64,000 bases of DNA, from assembly GCF_025699295.1 (NCBI RefSeq), contig NZ_JAILWB010000024.1:1-64000 (forward strand), written 5' to 3'. Position numbers and translations under genes: made by a program. Source of the DNA: Hydrogenophaga sp. Lineage in GTDB: Bacteria > Pseudomonadota > Gammaproteobacteria > Burkholderiales > Burkholderiaceae_C. Position 1 is the stretch's first letter. Every line of letters begins with the position of its first letter. This document shows positions 34,487 to 43,504 of the stretch, in pieces. Under the pieces are notes generated by a model, which had not been told where the DNA came from, ran no database searches, and saw only the letters and a list, made by a program, of their open reading frames with translations.

Positions 34487-35740
34487 TCAGCGCAGCATCG
34501 CGTAGCCCACGCCGATCGCCGCCACCAGCCCCACCACATCCGCGAACAGCGCGCACGCCAGCGCGTGGCGCGCGTGCTTCACGCCCACGCTGCCGAAGTA
34601 CACGGCAAGCACGTAGAAGGTGGTTTCGGTGGAGCCCTGCACGATGGCCGCCAGGCGCCCGGCGAACGAGTCGACGCCGTGGGTCTGCATCACGTCGATC
34701 ATCAGGCCGCGCGCGCCCGATCCCGAGAGGATCTTCATCAGGCCCACGGGCAGGGCCGGCAGGAAGTCGGTGTCCCAGCCCATCGCCGCCACCGCCGCGC
34801 CGATGCCCGACATCAGGAAGTCCATGCAGCCGGCCGCCCGGAACACGGCGATCGCGATCAGGATGGCGATGAGGTAGGGCACGATGTGGATGGCCACGCC
34901 AAAGCCCTCCTTGGCGCCGTCGATGAAGGCGTCGTAGACGTTCACTCGCTGCCACGCACCCGCCAGCAAAAACAGCGCCACCACGCCCAGGATGACGCCC
35001 GCGCCCGTGGCGCCGGCCACGCGCGCCGCGTCTTCCGCGGGCAGTTGCGCCAGCGCGCTCACCGCCCATGCCAGCAGCCCCCCGACGACCAGCACCGGCA
35101 GCAGGAAGCGCGGGCGCCACAGCGGCAGGCGCTGACACACGGCCACCGCGAGCACGCCGGCCAGCAGCGCGATGAAGGTGACCAGCAGCACGGGCAGGAA
35201 GATGTCGGCCGCGTTGAAGCCCGGGCCGAGCCCTTGCTTGAGCGCGATGCTCTGGCGGATGGCGATCACCGAGGTCGGGATCAGCGTGAGCCCGGCCGTG
35301 TTCATCACCACGAACATGATCTGCGCGTTGCTCGCCGTGCCCGGCTGCTCGGTGTTGAGCGTCTGCAGTTCGCGCATGGCCGTCAGGCCCAGCGGCGTGG
35401 CCGCGTTGTCCAGACCCAGCAGGTTGGCCGAGACGTTCATGGTGATCGCGCCCTGCGCGGGGTGGCCCTGCGGCACGCCAGGGAACAGGCGCCGCAACAG
35501 CGGGCCCGCGAGCCGGGCCAGCAGCTCGATCATGCCGGCGCGCTCGCCCACCTTCATCAGGCCCAGCCACAGCGCCATCACGCCCGCCAGGCCCAGGGAA
35601 ATCTCGAAGCCCGAGCGAGCGCCGTCGAACAGGGCGGTGAGCAGCGCCTGCAGGATGCCGTCCTCGCCCAGCACCCAGCGCACCAGGGCGGTGGCGAAGG
35701 CCACGAGGAAGAGACCGATCCAGACCCAGTTCAACGCCAT
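34487..35740 (-). CDS. SpmA/SpmB-like nucleoside-recognition (Gate) membrane protein
   Basis: A 417-residue membrane protein that fuses two Gate domains corresponding to spore maturation proteins A and B of Bacillus. The first half has the SpmA pattern NVSANLLGLDNAATPLGL and VMNTAGLTLIPTSVIA; the second has the SpmB pattern GLMKILSGSGARGLMID and GSTETTFYVLAVYFGSVG. Such fusions occur in many non-sporulating proteobacteria and may transport or sense small molecules, but function is unknown. The start ATG at 35740 removes a non-hydrophobic upstream stretch. It converges on the tRNA gene. Confidence 0.87.
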   Translation of the reverse strand: MALNWVWIGLFLVAFATALVRWVLGEDGILQALLTALFDGARSGFEISLGLAGVMALWLGLMKVGERAGMIELLARLAGPLLRRLFPGVPQGHPAQGAITMNVSANLLGLDNAATPLGLTAMRELQTLNTEQPGTASNAQIMFVVMNTAGLTLIPTSVIAIRQSIALKQGLGPGFNAADIFLPVLLVTFIALLAGVLAVAVCQRLPLWRPRFLLPVLVVGGLLAWAVSALAQLPAEDAARVAGATGAGVILGVVALFLLAGAWQRVNVYDAFIDGAKEGFGVAIHIVPYLIAILIAIAVFRAAGCMDFLMSGIGAAVAAMGWDTDFLPALPVGLMKILSGSGARGLMIDVMQTHGVDSFAGRLAAIVQGSTETTFYVLAVYFGSVGVKHARHALACALFADVVGLVAAIGVGYAMLR

Positions 35741-35914
35741 GGAGAGCGATGGTAGCGGGTGGCGCCGCACGACCGGCCATTCATCGGCGCGGCACGGCGC
35801 ATGTCGAAACGGCGACTCGCCATCCGTCGTGGATGGGCAGGCCGAAGATCCGGGCGCCCATGGCCGCCCGGGCGCATGCAACCCCGTTCACACCACCACC
35901 AGGAGATTCACACC

Positions 35915-36346
35915 ATGTCCACGCAACTCTGCGCCTACCTGTCCTACGACGGCAACTGCGCCGAAGCCATGAAGTTCTATGCCCAGGTGCTGGGCGCGAA
36001 GCTCGAAGCGCTCATCACCTACGGCGAGATGCCCGGCGGCGACCCGGTGCCGCCCGAGCAGGCCGGCCGCATCATGCACGCCTACCTCGTGCACAAGGAC
36101 TTCGCCCTGATGGCCGGCGACGCGCCGCCCGGCGTGCCATTCGCCGGCATCCAGGGCTGCATGATGGCCATCACCTATCCCACGGTGGCCGAGGCCACGC
36201 GCGTGTTCAACGCCCTCGCCGAAGGCGGCAAGGTGGGCATGCCGCTGGCCGAAACCTTCTGGGCCGACACCTTCGGCATGGTGACGGACCGCTTCGGCAC
36301 GCCCTGGGGCGTGAACGGCGGACCGAGGGAAATGGCCGGGAACTGA
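35915..36346 (+). CDS. VOC/PhnB-like protein
   Basis: A 143-residue vicinal oxygen chelate protein of the PhnB type: LSYDGNCAEAMKFYAQVLGAK at the start, HAYLVHKDFALMAGD in the middle and the closing WADTFGMVTDRFGTPWGVN. VOC members include glyoxalases, dioxygenases and resistance proteins; the PhnB group has no agreed activity. An AGGAG about nine bases upstream of the ATG supports the start. It is a single gene. Confidence 0.88.
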   Translation: MSTQLCAYLSYDGNCAEAMKFYAQVLGAKLEALITYGEMPGGDPVPPEQAGRIMHAYLVHKDFALMAGDAPPGVPFAGIQGCMMAITYPTVAEATRVFNALAEGGKVGMPLAETFWADTFGMVTDRFGTPWGVNGGPREMAGN

Positions 36347-36363
36347 AGGAGAAGCCGGCAGGG

Positions 36364-36918
36364 CTACGACTTCGCGTCGGGCGGTGGGGGTGTCGTCACC
36401 ACCTTGCCGTCCTTCACGGGCAGCGTCGCACCCGGCTTGAACGACATCCGCACCGTGGCCTCCTGGCCGTCGAGGCGGTAGGTGACGTTGTAGCCGCTGA
36501 GCTTCTGCGACTTGTCGTTCACGGTCCTGCAGCGGCGCTCGGTCGTCGTGACGACGTCCTTCTGCTGCATGTTCTTCTGCACCTGGTTGCCGGCGTAGCC
36601 CCCGGCGGCCGCACCGGCGACGGTGGCCAGCGTCTTGCCGCTGCCGCCACCGATGGTGCTGCCCAGCAGGCCACCGGCCACGCCGCCGATCACCGTGCCC
36701 GCGATGCGGTTGCTGTCCTTCACCGGCGCCTGTCTCTGCACGGCCACGTCCTCGCACTGCTCGCGCGGGGTCACCACGGTCTGCATGACCTCCTTGACCG
36801 CGATCACCTCGGCGGTGGCCGGCTTCGTCAGCGTCTGGTACCCGGTAACGCCACCGGCCCCCAGCACCACCATCGCCAGACCACCCACGGCGACGCCTTT
36901 CATCATTGACTTGTCCAT
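36364..36918 (-). CDS. Glycine-zipper 2TM domain envelope protein
   Basis: A 184-residue protein with an N-terminal hydrophobic segment (about 8-27), a linker, and a Gly-rich 2TM region IAGTVIGGVAGGLLGSTIGG plus VAGAAAGGYAGNQVQ (about 73-112), as in the SlyB/Rick-17kDa family. Two cysteines (in EQCEDVAV and RRCRTVND) may pair. The C-terminal part reads as a small beta domain (YNVTYRLDGQEATVRMSF). Such proteins sit in the envelope and respond to stress, with no defined activity. Confidence 0.85.
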   Translation of the reverse strand: MDKSMMKGVAVGGLAMVVLGAGGVTGYQTLTKPATAEVIAVKEVMQTVVTPREQCEDVAVQRQAPVKDSNRIAGTVIGGVAGGLLGSTIGGGSGKTLATVAGAAAGGYAGNQVQKNMQQKDVVTTTERRCRTVNDKSQKLSGYNVTYRLDGQEATVRMSFKPGATLPVKDGKVVTTPPPPDAKS

Positions 36919-37007
36919 GTGCACGCTCCTTTCGCAGGGACTGAATCTAGCGGCGGCTTGTGTCGGGCGCGCACACCGGCCTGTTACGGGAGGTAAGACT
37001 TCGCAAG

Positions 37008-37448
37008 CTACAGCTGCCCCTCGGTCAGCGTGTCGAGCTGGAAGCGCCCGCTGCGGTCCCAGAGCCAGGTGTCGACGTACTGCACCCGCCCGAAGCCGGA
37101 GGGAGGCGGGAACGGTGCCGCCAGCCGCACCAGCCGCACGATCTCGGTCATGACTTCGGGGGCGTGGCTCGGCCCGCGCAGCCAGCGCGTGGCACCCACG
37201 CGCCCGCCCTGGTCCAGCTCCACTTCGAGCACGCCGATCGCATACAGCATTGACGGCAACCGGCCGCGGTAGATGCGCTCCGGGTACTTGCGGTAGAGAT
37301 GGGCCGCGGCCTCGCGGCGGTAGGCCGCGCTGGCGGGCGCCTGGCCCGGCAGCGGGCTGCGGATGACTGAACAGCCGGCCACCACGGCCGCAGCGGCCAG
37401 TGCCAGCAGCTGGCGGCGTTCGTCCGGTACGGTGCGGAGGCAGCGCAT
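37008..37448 (-). CDS. TonB C-terminal-like lipoprotein
   Basis: A 146-residue lipoprotein: signal with lipobox VVAGC (Cys26), then a domain resembling the TonB C-terminal fold (RIYRGRLPSMLYAIGVLEVELDQGGRV, LRGPSHAPEVMTEIVRLVRLAAPFPPPSGF). In Burkholderiales, short TonB-like proteins of this kind occur near the fbp-type permease; their role is unknown. The start ATG gives the shortest signal that still has two arginines before the hydrophobic core. Confidence 0.75.
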   Translation of the reverse strand: MRCLRTVPDERRQLLALAAAAVVAGCSVIRSPLPGQAPASAAYRREAAAHLYRKYPERIYRGRLPSMLYAIGVLEVELDQGGRVGATRWLRGPSHAPEVMTEIVRLVRLAAPFPPPSGFGRVQYVDTWLWDRSGRFQLDTLTEGQL

Positions 37449-37462
37449 CCGGGCATTTAAGC

Positions 37463-37499
37463 AGCGGTGGATGCGCGGCACAAGCGCCGCAACATCCGC
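37463..37499 (-). terminator. Stem-loop after the ABC permease gene
   Basis: Directly after the permease stop, GGATG/CATCC and an inner GCGGC/GCCGC pair fold into one long imperfect hairpin with a six-base loop. There is no clear T-run, so it may be a weak or Rho-assisted terminator, or an mRNA end protector. Confidence 0.35.
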
Positions 37500-39107
37500 T
37501 TACCGAGACCGCAGCGTGCGGCTCAGCAGGATCACCGGCACCAGGCCCACCAGCACCAGGGTGAGCGCCGGCAGCGCCGCCTCGCCCAGGCGCTCGTCGC
37601 GCGCGAGCTGGTAGGTCACCACGGCCAGGGTGTCGCTGTTGAAGGGGCGCAGCACCAGCGTGGCGGGCAGTTCCTTCATCACATCCACGAACACCAGCAG
37701 CAGCGCAGCGGCGGTGGAACGCTTCAGCAAAGGCCAGTGCACGCGCGCGGCCAGCCCCAGGCCGGTGGCACCGAGCATGCGGGCGGAATCGTCCAGGCTG
37801 GCCGGCATGCGGGCATAGCCACTTTGCACCGACTGCAGAGCCACCGCCGTGAAGCGCACCAGGTAGGCCCAGACAATGCCGAGCGCGGTCGCGGTCACCC
37901 AGTAACCCACGCTGGACTCGGGCCGCACGGCCTGTACCCAGCCCACGGGCAGCAGCAGGCCTACCACGATCACCGCGCCGGGCACGGCATAACCCAGGCT
38001 GACCAGTTGCACCACGCCGCGGGTGACCTGCCCAGGCCGCGCGCGCTGCGCGAATGCCAGCGCCAGCGCAATGGCGGTGGCCAGCGCGGCGCCCAGGCTG
38101 GCCAGCCAGAGGCTGTTGCGCGTCCACTGAGCGAAGGCGGTCCAGGGCAGTTCGTCCCAGCCCCCGATGAGCGGTCGCAGCATGAACAGCACCGGCAGCA
38201 CGAAGCCGAAGGCGATGGGCAGCGCGCAGACCGCCACGGCCAGCGTTGCGCGAGCGCCGCGCAGTGCCACAGGCTGCGCTTCGGCGCTGCCGGCGCGCTG
38301 GCCGCGCAGTGTGGCAAAACGCATGCGGCGCTGCGCGCGGTGTTCCAGCCAGAGCAGCAGCGCCACCGTGGCCAGCAGCACGCTGGCGAGCTGCGCGGCG
38401 GCCAGGCGGTTGTCCATGGCCAGCCAGGCCTTGTACACGCCGGCGGTGAAGGTCTGGATGCCGAAGTAGCTCGCCACGCCGAAATCGGCCAGCGTTTCCA
38501 TCAGCGCCAGCGCCACCCCGGCGGCCACGGCCGGGCGCGCCAGCGGCAGCGCCACCTCGCGGATGCGCCGTGCCAGCGGGGCGCCCAGCAGGCGCGCGGC
38601 TTCCATCAACTGCGCGGCGCGCTCGGACAGCGCGGTGCGCGCGAGCAGGTAGACATAGGGGTACAGCGAAAACGTGAACACCCAGACCGCGCCGGGGGTG
38701 CTGCGCACCTCGGGCAGCAAGCGCCCCTGCAGGGCAAAAGTCTCGCGCAGCCACACCTGCAAGGGGCCACTGAACTGCAGGAAGTCGGTGTAGGCGTAGG
38801 CCACCACGTAGGCCGGCATGGCCAGCGGCAACAGCAGCGCCCACTCGAACATGCGCCGGCCGGGGAAATCGAACAGCGTGACGGCGCTGGCCGTGGCCAT
38901 GCCCACCACCGCGACACCGATCGCCACGCTCACGCACAGCACCAGCGTGGTGAGCGTGTACTCGGGCAGCACGGTCTGCGCCATCTGGCCCAGCACGTCG
39001 CGCGCCACCGCATCGAACTGGAACCACGACGCCCCCAGCGACAGCACCGGCAGCGTGAGCAGCAGGGCAAGCAGGATCAGGAGGGCCGGGGCGAACCAAC
39101 GCAGCAT
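37500..39107 (-). CDS. Fe3+-type ABC transporter permease (FbpB/SfuB-like)
   Basis: A 535-residue permease made of two fused BPD-transporter units with about twelve spans, the layout of FbpB/SfuB for ferric iron. Each half has an ABC-contacting EAA loop: AQLMEAARLLGAPLARRIREVALPLARPAV and [29 protein letters not shown]. It is divergent from its ATPase gene with 80 bases between. No periplasmic binding protein gene is adjacent. Ferric iron is the likely cargo from family likeness; other metals or phosphonates are possible. Confidence 0.88.
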   Translation of the reverse strand: MLRWFAPALLILLALLLTLPVLSLGASWFQFDAVARDVLGQMAQTVLPEYTLTTLVLCVSVAIGVAVVGMATASAVTLFDFPGRRMFEWALLLPLAMPAYVVAYAYTDFLQFSGPLQVWLRETFALQGRLLPEVRSTPGAVWVFTFSLYPYVYLLARTALSERAAQLMEAARLLGAPLARRIREVALPLARPAVAAGVALALMETLADFGVASYFGIQTFTAGVYKAWLAMDNRLAAAQLASVLLATVALLLWLEHRAQRRMRFATLRGQRAGSAEAQPVALRGARATLAVAVCALPIAFGFVLPVLFMLRPLIGGWDELPWTAFAQWTRNSLWLASLGAALATAIALALAFAQRARPGQVTRGVVQLVSLGYAVPGAVIVVGLLLPVGWVQAVRPESSVGYWVTATALGIVWAYLVRFTAVALQSVQSGYARMPASLDDSARMLGATGLGLAARVHWPLLKRSTAAALLLVFVDVMKELPATLVLRPFNSDTLAVVTYQLARDERLGEAALPALTLVLVGLVPVILLSRTLRSR

Positions 39108-39160
39108 GGTCAAGGGAATCCGGGTGAAAGGGCCATTGACCCGCGTCAACACAAATGAGA

Positions 39161-39178
39161 ATTGTAGTTATCTACAAT
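39161..39178. promoter_or_regulatory. Perfect palindrome between divergent ABC permease and ATPase genes
   Basis: ATTGTAG-TTAT-CTACAAT is a perfect 7-4-7 inverted repeat ten bases before the ATPase ATG. With the flank AATGAGA it also resembles a degenerate Fur box (AATGAGAATTGTAGTTATC shares 11 of 19 positions with the E. coli consensus). It is AT-rich in an otherwise GC-rich region, as expected of an operator serving both genes. Confidence 0.5.
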
Positions 39179-39187
39179 GAGCCGCCT

Positions 39188-40303
39188 ATGTTTCTTGACG
39201 TCTCCCACCTCAGCGTGCGCTACCCCGGCCTGTCCCAGGCCGCGGTGGATGGCGTCTCGCTCGGGCTGCGCGCGGGCGACATCGGTGTGCTCATCGGCCC
39301 ATCCGGCTGCGGCAAGACCACGCTGCTGCGCGCCGTGGCGGGCCTGGAGCGCGCCAGCGGCGGCAGCATCACGCTCGACGGCGAGACGGTGAGCGACGAC
39401 CAGCAGCACATGCCGGCCGAGCAGCGCCGCATCGGCATGGTGTTCCAGGACTACGCCCTGTTTCCGCACCTGGACGTGGGCCAGAACATTGCCTTCGGCA
39501 TCCACCGCCTGCCGCGCGCCGAGCGCGAGGCGCGCGTGGCCGAGGTGCTGCAGCTGGTGGGCCTGGCCGGCATGCAGGCGCGCTTCCCGCACGAGCTCTC
39601 GGGCGGGCAGCAGCAGCGCGTGGCGCTGGCCCGTGCGCTCGCACCGCGCCCGCGCCTGCTGCTGCTGGACGAACCGTTCTCCAACCTGGACGTGGACCTG
39701 CGCGAGCGGCTGGCACACGAGGTGCGCGCCATCCTCAAGGCGGCCGGTGCCACCGCCCTGTTCGTCACGCACGACCAGCTCGAAGCCTTCGCCATCGGCG
39801 ACGTGATCGGCGTGATGCACGAAGGCCACCTGCACCAGTGGGAAGACGCCTACGCCCTGTACCACCGCCCGGCCACGCGCTTCGTGGCCGAGTTCATCGG
39901 CCATGGTGTGTTCGCGCCGGCGCAGATCCGCATGAACGGCCAGGACGTCTCGGTGCAGACGCCGCTGGGCGCACTGCACGACGTGGAGGAATGCCCGCTG
40001 CCCACGGCCTACGAGGCCGGTCTGTGTGATGTGCTGCTGCGCGCCGACGACATCGTGCACGACGACGACGCGCCGGTGAAGGCGCAGATCCTGCGCAAGG
40101 CCTTCCGCGGCTCGGAGTTCCTCTACACGCTGCGCCTGGCCAGCGGCGAGCTGCTGATGACGCACGTGCCCTCGCACCACAACCACGCCGTGGGCGAGTG
40201 GATCGGCATCCGCGCCGAGGTGGACCACGTGGTCACCTTCGAGCGCGGCTCCGGCTCGAGCTCACCCCCAGCACCCGGCGTGGCCCGGATTGCACCGGCC
40301 TGA
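39188..40303 (+). CDS. Fe3+-type ABC transporter ATP-binding protein (FbpC-like)
   Basis: A 371-residue ABC ATPase: Walker A GPSGCGKT (about 38-45), Q-loop [11 protein letters not shown], signature [15 protein letters not shown], Walker [13 protein letters not shown] and H-loop [12 protein letters not shown]-terminal regulatory domain (about 245-350) of the TOBE type follows. It pairs with the divergent FbpB-like permease. The ATG at 39188 lies just inside the palindrome's downstream flank, so repressor binding there would block transcription or initiation. Confidence 0.92.
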   Translation: MFLDVSHLSVRYPGLSQAAVDGVSLGLRAGDIGVLIGPSGCGKTTLLRAVAGLERASGGSITLDGETVSDDQQHMPAEQRRIGMVFQDYALFPHLDVGQNIAFGIHRLPRAEREARVAEVLQLVGLAGMQARFPHELSGGQQQRVALARALAPRPRLLLLDEPFSNLDVDLRERLAHEVRAILKAAGATALFVTHDQLEAFAIGDVIGVMHEGHLHQWEDAYALYHRPATRFVAEFIGHGVFAPAQIRMNGQDVSVQTPLGALHDVEECPLPTAYEAGLCDVLLRADDIVHDDDAPVKAQILRKAFRGSEFLYTLRLASGELLMTHVPSHHNHAVGEWIGIRAEVDHVVTFERGSGSSSPPAPGVARIAPA

Positions 40304-41719
40304 TCAGCGCAGCGCCGCGCGCAATGCCGGCAGGCGCGAGATCACCAGCCCGTCCAGCACCAGCACCGCCAGCAGCACGGCGCCCGTGAGCGGAAACGCC
40401 AGCGCCACCGCGCACATCACCACCGCCCCGCCCTTCCACAGCGGCAGGTTGCTCGGCATGGGGGGTGCCCCCAGCCGCCAGTGTCCCGCGGGTCGGCGCT
40501 TCCACCACAACACGATGCCGCTGACGCACAGGAATACGGTGGCCGCGCAGAACAGCAGGTTGAGCCCGGCGTTCCAAAGCCCCAGGTCGCCCTGGTGCAG
40601 TGCAATGCCCACCGCCATGGCCTTGGCCAGCAGCGGGTAGTCGGCGTACGCGGCTTCGGCCAGCACGCGGCCGCTGTAGCGGTCCACGTGCACGGTGCGG
40701 TCGCGGGTGGGGTGGTTCAGGTCGCCGCTCATGGTGTCGGCCGAGAGCGTGAACACGCCGGTGTCGCCCTGCGGCAGCTGGATGTGGTGCTGCCCCTGGA
40801 AACCGAGCCGCTGCGCCAGCGCGGCCACGGTGTCGAGGTTCACCGGCTGACCGGCCGGCACGCCCGCAACACCCGCCGCCGAACCCGAGAGCGGCAGCAG
40901 CGTCTGCTCCAGGCCCCAGGGCACCTCGTGCAGGCCGGCAGGGTTCAGCGTGGCGTGCGTCGCGTCAGAGGTGGGCACGTCGTCCCACTTGGTGGCCGGG
41001 AACGTGCCCCAGGGCTGCGCGAACTGCGCGCCCCACACCCCCGTCCAGGACAGACCGGTAAGCAGGAACACCAGCAGCACCGCAGCAAGCCAGAAGCCCA
41101 GGCTGGCGTGCAGCGAGCGCCACCACAGCCGCCCCTTCAGCCGCAGGTCGGGTAGCAGCACCTGCGCCCAGCGCGTGCCGCTGCGCGGCCACCAGAGGTA
41201 CAGGCCGGTGGCGATCATCACGATGGCAAAGCCGGCGGCGACCTCGATCAGGCGATCCCCCACGTCGCCGAGCAGCAGCGTGCCGTGGATCTTCTCGGCC
41301 CAGGCGAACACGGTGTCGTCCTTGTCCACCAGTTGCAGCACCCGCGCTGTGTAGGGGTCGACCGCAACGGCTTCGTTGACGCCATCGCGTGCCACCACGA
41401 ACCAGCTCGCGCGCTCGGGGGTAGCCGGCGCGATGTACTCGCGCAGCACGGCCTGCGAACGCAGTTCGAGCACGGCATCCGCCTGCGCGCTCACCGCCAG
41501 CGGCACCTGGCCGGGCGGCACCGGCACCGTCACGACGGGCCCGAGGCGGCTCTGGAAACCGGTGAAGAACACCATCACGGCACCGGTGAGCGCCAGCATG
41601 AGCAGAAAGGGCACCACATAGAGGCCGGCGTAGAAGTGCCAGCGCCAGGCCACGGCGTGGAACCGGGGCGCGCGCACCCCCGCGTCCGGGGCGGACGCGC
41701 CCTGGATGTGAGCGGTCAT
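40304..41719 (-). CDS. PepSY-associated transmembrane protein
   Basis: A 471-residue inner-membrane protein with four clustered spans: near 23-47, 180-200, 230-250 and 405-460. It has the family motif WRWHFYAGLYVVPFLLMLALTG, IHGTLLLGDVGDRLIEVAAGFAI and WWRSLHASLGFW with conserved histidines, and two PepSY-like stretches (EAVAVDPYTARVLQLVD, VHVDRYSGRVLAEAAY). Members often lie beside TonB receptors or metal genes and are thought to act in siderophore iron reduction. It is followed by PCu(A)C and DUF2946 genes on the same strand, suggesting metal handling. Confidence 0.87.
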   Translation of the reverse strand: MTAHIQGASAPDAGVRAPRFHAVAWRWHFYAGLYVVPFLLMLALTGAVMVFFTGFQSRLGPVVTVPVPPGQVPLAVSAQADAVLELRSQAVLREYIAPATPERASWFVVARDGVNEAVAVDPYTARVLQLVDKDDTVFAWAEKIHGTLLLGDVGDRLIEVAAGFAIVMIATGLYLWWPRSGTRWAQVLLPDLRLKGRLWWRSLHASLGFWLAAVLLVFLLTGLSWTGVWGAQFAQPWGTFPATKWDDVPTSDATHATLNPAGLHEVPWGLEQTLLPLSGSAAGVAGVPAGQPVNLDTVAALAQRLGFQGQHHIQLPQGDTGVFTLSADTMSGDLNHPTRDRTVHVDRYSGRVLAEAAYADYPLLAKAMAVGIALHQGDLGLWNAGLNLLFCAATVFLCVSGIVLWWKRRPAGHWRLGAPPMPSNLPLWKGGAVVMCAVALAFPLTGAVLLAVLVLDGLVISRLPALRAALR

Positions 41720-41729
41720 GGTGGCCGCC

Positions 41730-42227
41730 TCAGTGCTTGTGCTTGCCGTGGTCGTCAGCGGCAGCCGCAGCCGCCGAAGGCGCCTTGGCATTGAGCGCAC
41801 GGGCGGTGGCCTTGACCTCCAGCGTCGAGCGCTGGCCGTCCCGGTCTTCGAGCACCAGCGTCACGGGCACCACGTCGCCGGCCTTCACCTGGCCCTTGAG
41901 GTCCAGGAGCATCACGTGGTAGCCACCGGGCTTGAGTTCCACCGGTTGGCCCGCGGGCAGCGACAGGCCGGCGCTGAGTTCGCGCATGCGCATCACGTCC
42001 TTGTCCATCGCCATTTCGTGGATCTGCACCACGCCAGCGATGGGGGAACGGGCCTCGACGACACGGGTGTCGGTGCGGGCGGTGAGCTGCATGAAGGCGC
42101 CGGTGGCCTTTTGTTGCGCGACGGTGGCGCGCACCCAGGCGTCCTTCACGTCGACGTGCACGGCGGGCGCTTGCGCCCAGGCGCCGGCGGTGACGGCCAG
42201 CAGGGTGGAGATGAGCAGTTGTTTCAT
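41730..42227 (-). CDS. pcuC: Periplasmic copper chaperone PCu(A)C
   Basis: A 165-residue periplasmic cupredoxin-like protein with a signal peptide (about 1-18, GAWAQA). The Cu(I) motif H-x-M...M...H-x-M is visible in QIHEMAMDKDVMRMRELSAG and PGGYHVMLLDL. The tail is rich in histidine (DDHGKHKH). PCu(A)C passes copper to the CuA or CuB centre of cytochrome oxidases together with SCO, so it may serve the oxidase at the left of the window. It lies ten bases upstream of the PepSY gene on the same strand. Confidence 0.92.
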   Translation of the reverse strand: MKQLLISTLLAVTAGAWAQAPAVHVDVKDAWVRATVAQQKATGAFMQLTARTDTRVVEARSPIAGVVQIHEMAMDKDVMRMRELSAGLSLPAGQPVELKPGGYHVMLLDLKGQVKAGDVVPVTLVLEDRDGQRSTLEVKATARALNAKAPSAAAAAADDHGKHKH

Positions 42228-42358
42228 GGAAGCAGCCCTTGAGAGGGAAGACAGGGATCGGGGGTAGCCCGGCGTCCGGTCGCATCGGGGTGCGAACGCA
42301 AGGCAATGAGCAGGACGGCCGCGCGCGACCGGATGGCCACACGAACCGCGAAAGGGCG

Positions 42359-42751
42359 TCAGGCCTGCGGCGGCGCGCGCGACGGCGCGGCGGGCCAGTG
42401 CGTGGACGGAGCGGACGCGACCGGCGGTGCCAGCGGCCGTTCGGCACGGGGCGCGGGGGCCAGCGACTGCGGGGAAACATCCGGCGGCAGGCCGGCGGCG
42501 CCCTGCAGGCTGCACCAGGGGCAATGCCGGGAGGCGTCGGCCATGGGCTTCTGTCCCGTGGCTTCGCCTGCGACCTCGAGCGCATCGGTCTGTACCCAGA
42601 CCATGCCGCTGGCGCTGCAGACCTGCACCCAGCCCTGGCCGCCCTGGGCCACGACAACCGCCTGAGCCACCGTGGGCGCGAGCGCGCCCAGCACCATGGC
42701 GAGCATGGCCAGCCAGGCAGCGAAACGGTGGGTGGCACGGGTCAGAGGCAT
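42359..42751 (-). CDS. DUF2946 protein
   Basis: A 130-residue protein of the DUF2946 type: a signal-like hydrophobic start (about 8-33), a short beta stretch WVQVCSASGMVWVQ, and a CPWC pair in SRHCPWCSLQG, then a proline-rich tail. DUF2946 proteins cluster with copper and TonB genes in proteobacteria and are predicted to bind metal, but nothing is proven. It lies upstream of pcuC on the same strand with about 130 bases between. Confidence 0.8.
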   Translation of the reverse strand: MPLTRATHRFAAWLAMLAMVLGALAPTVAQAVVVAQGGQGWVQVCSASGMVWVQTDALEVAGEATGQKPMADASRHCPWCSLQGAAGLPPDVSPQSLAPAPRAERPLAPPVASAPSTHWPAAPSRAPPQA

Positions 42752-42854
42752 GGCGGCCGATTCTACCCACCGGGCCGCGTCAACTGCGGGACGCCCGGGC
42801 AAGGCCCGCCGCGACTACGATGGGACCACAACCCGTTCAATGGAGACAGACGAC

Positions 42855-43502
42855 ATGCTCACACTCTGCGGCTTCGCGGCCAGCAACTACTACAACAAGG
42901 TCAAGCTCGCCCTGCTGGAAAAGGGCCTGCCGTTCGAGGAAGAACTGGCCTGGATCGGCGAAACCGACAAGGCCTGCAGCCCGCTGGGCAAGGTGCCCTA
43001 CCTCAAGACCGACACGGGCGCCATGTCCGAATCCACCGTGATCCTGGACTACCTGGAGTCGGCCTACCCGCAGCACCCGCTGATCCCGACCGACCCGTTC
43101 GAGGCCGCGAAGGTGCGCGAACTCGTGCGCTACCTGGAGCTGCACCTGGAGCTGGTGGCGCGCAATCTCTACCCCGAAGCCTTCTTCGGCGGCAAGGTGA
43201 GCGACAGCGCCAAAGAGAAGATCGCGCCGCAACTGGAGAAGAACATCGCGGCGTTCGCCAAACTGGCGAAGTTCTCGCCCTTCCTGGCGGGTGGGACGTT
43301 CACGCTCGCCGACTGCGCGGGCGCGGTGCACCTGCCGCTGCTGAGCAGCGCAACAAAGATCATCTACGGCCGCGACTTCCTGGCCGACCTGCCGGTGCGC
43401 GACTACCTGAAGAAACTCGCCGAGCGGCCCACGGTGCAGAAGGTCAATGCGGACCGCAAGGTGAACACCGAGTTGATGCTCAGCCGAGCGAAGAAGGGCT
43501 GA
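42855..43502 (+). CDS. Glutathione S-transferase family protein
   Basis: A 215-residue GST: N-terminal thioredoxin-like domain (MLTLCGFAASNYYNKVKLALLEKGLPFE, the cis-Pro segment GKVPYLKTD and the glutathione-gamma-Glu contact ESTVILDYLE) and an all-helical C-terminal domain from about 85. The class is not clear; SNYYNKVK places a serine or tyrosine near the catalytic position. It is a single gene between divergent DUF2946 and the convergent receptor gene. Confidence 0.9.
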   Translation: MLTLCGFAASNYYNKVKLALLEKGLPFEEELAWIGETDKACSPLGKVPYLKTDTGAMSESTVILDYLESAYPQHPLIPTDPFEAAKVRELVRYLELHLELVARNLYPEAFFGGKVSDSAKEKIAPQLEKNIAAFAKLAKFSPFLAGGTFTLADCAGAVHLPLLSSATKIIYGRDFLADLPVRDYLKKLAERPTVQKVNADRKVNTELMLSRAKKG

Positions 43503-43504
43503 CG

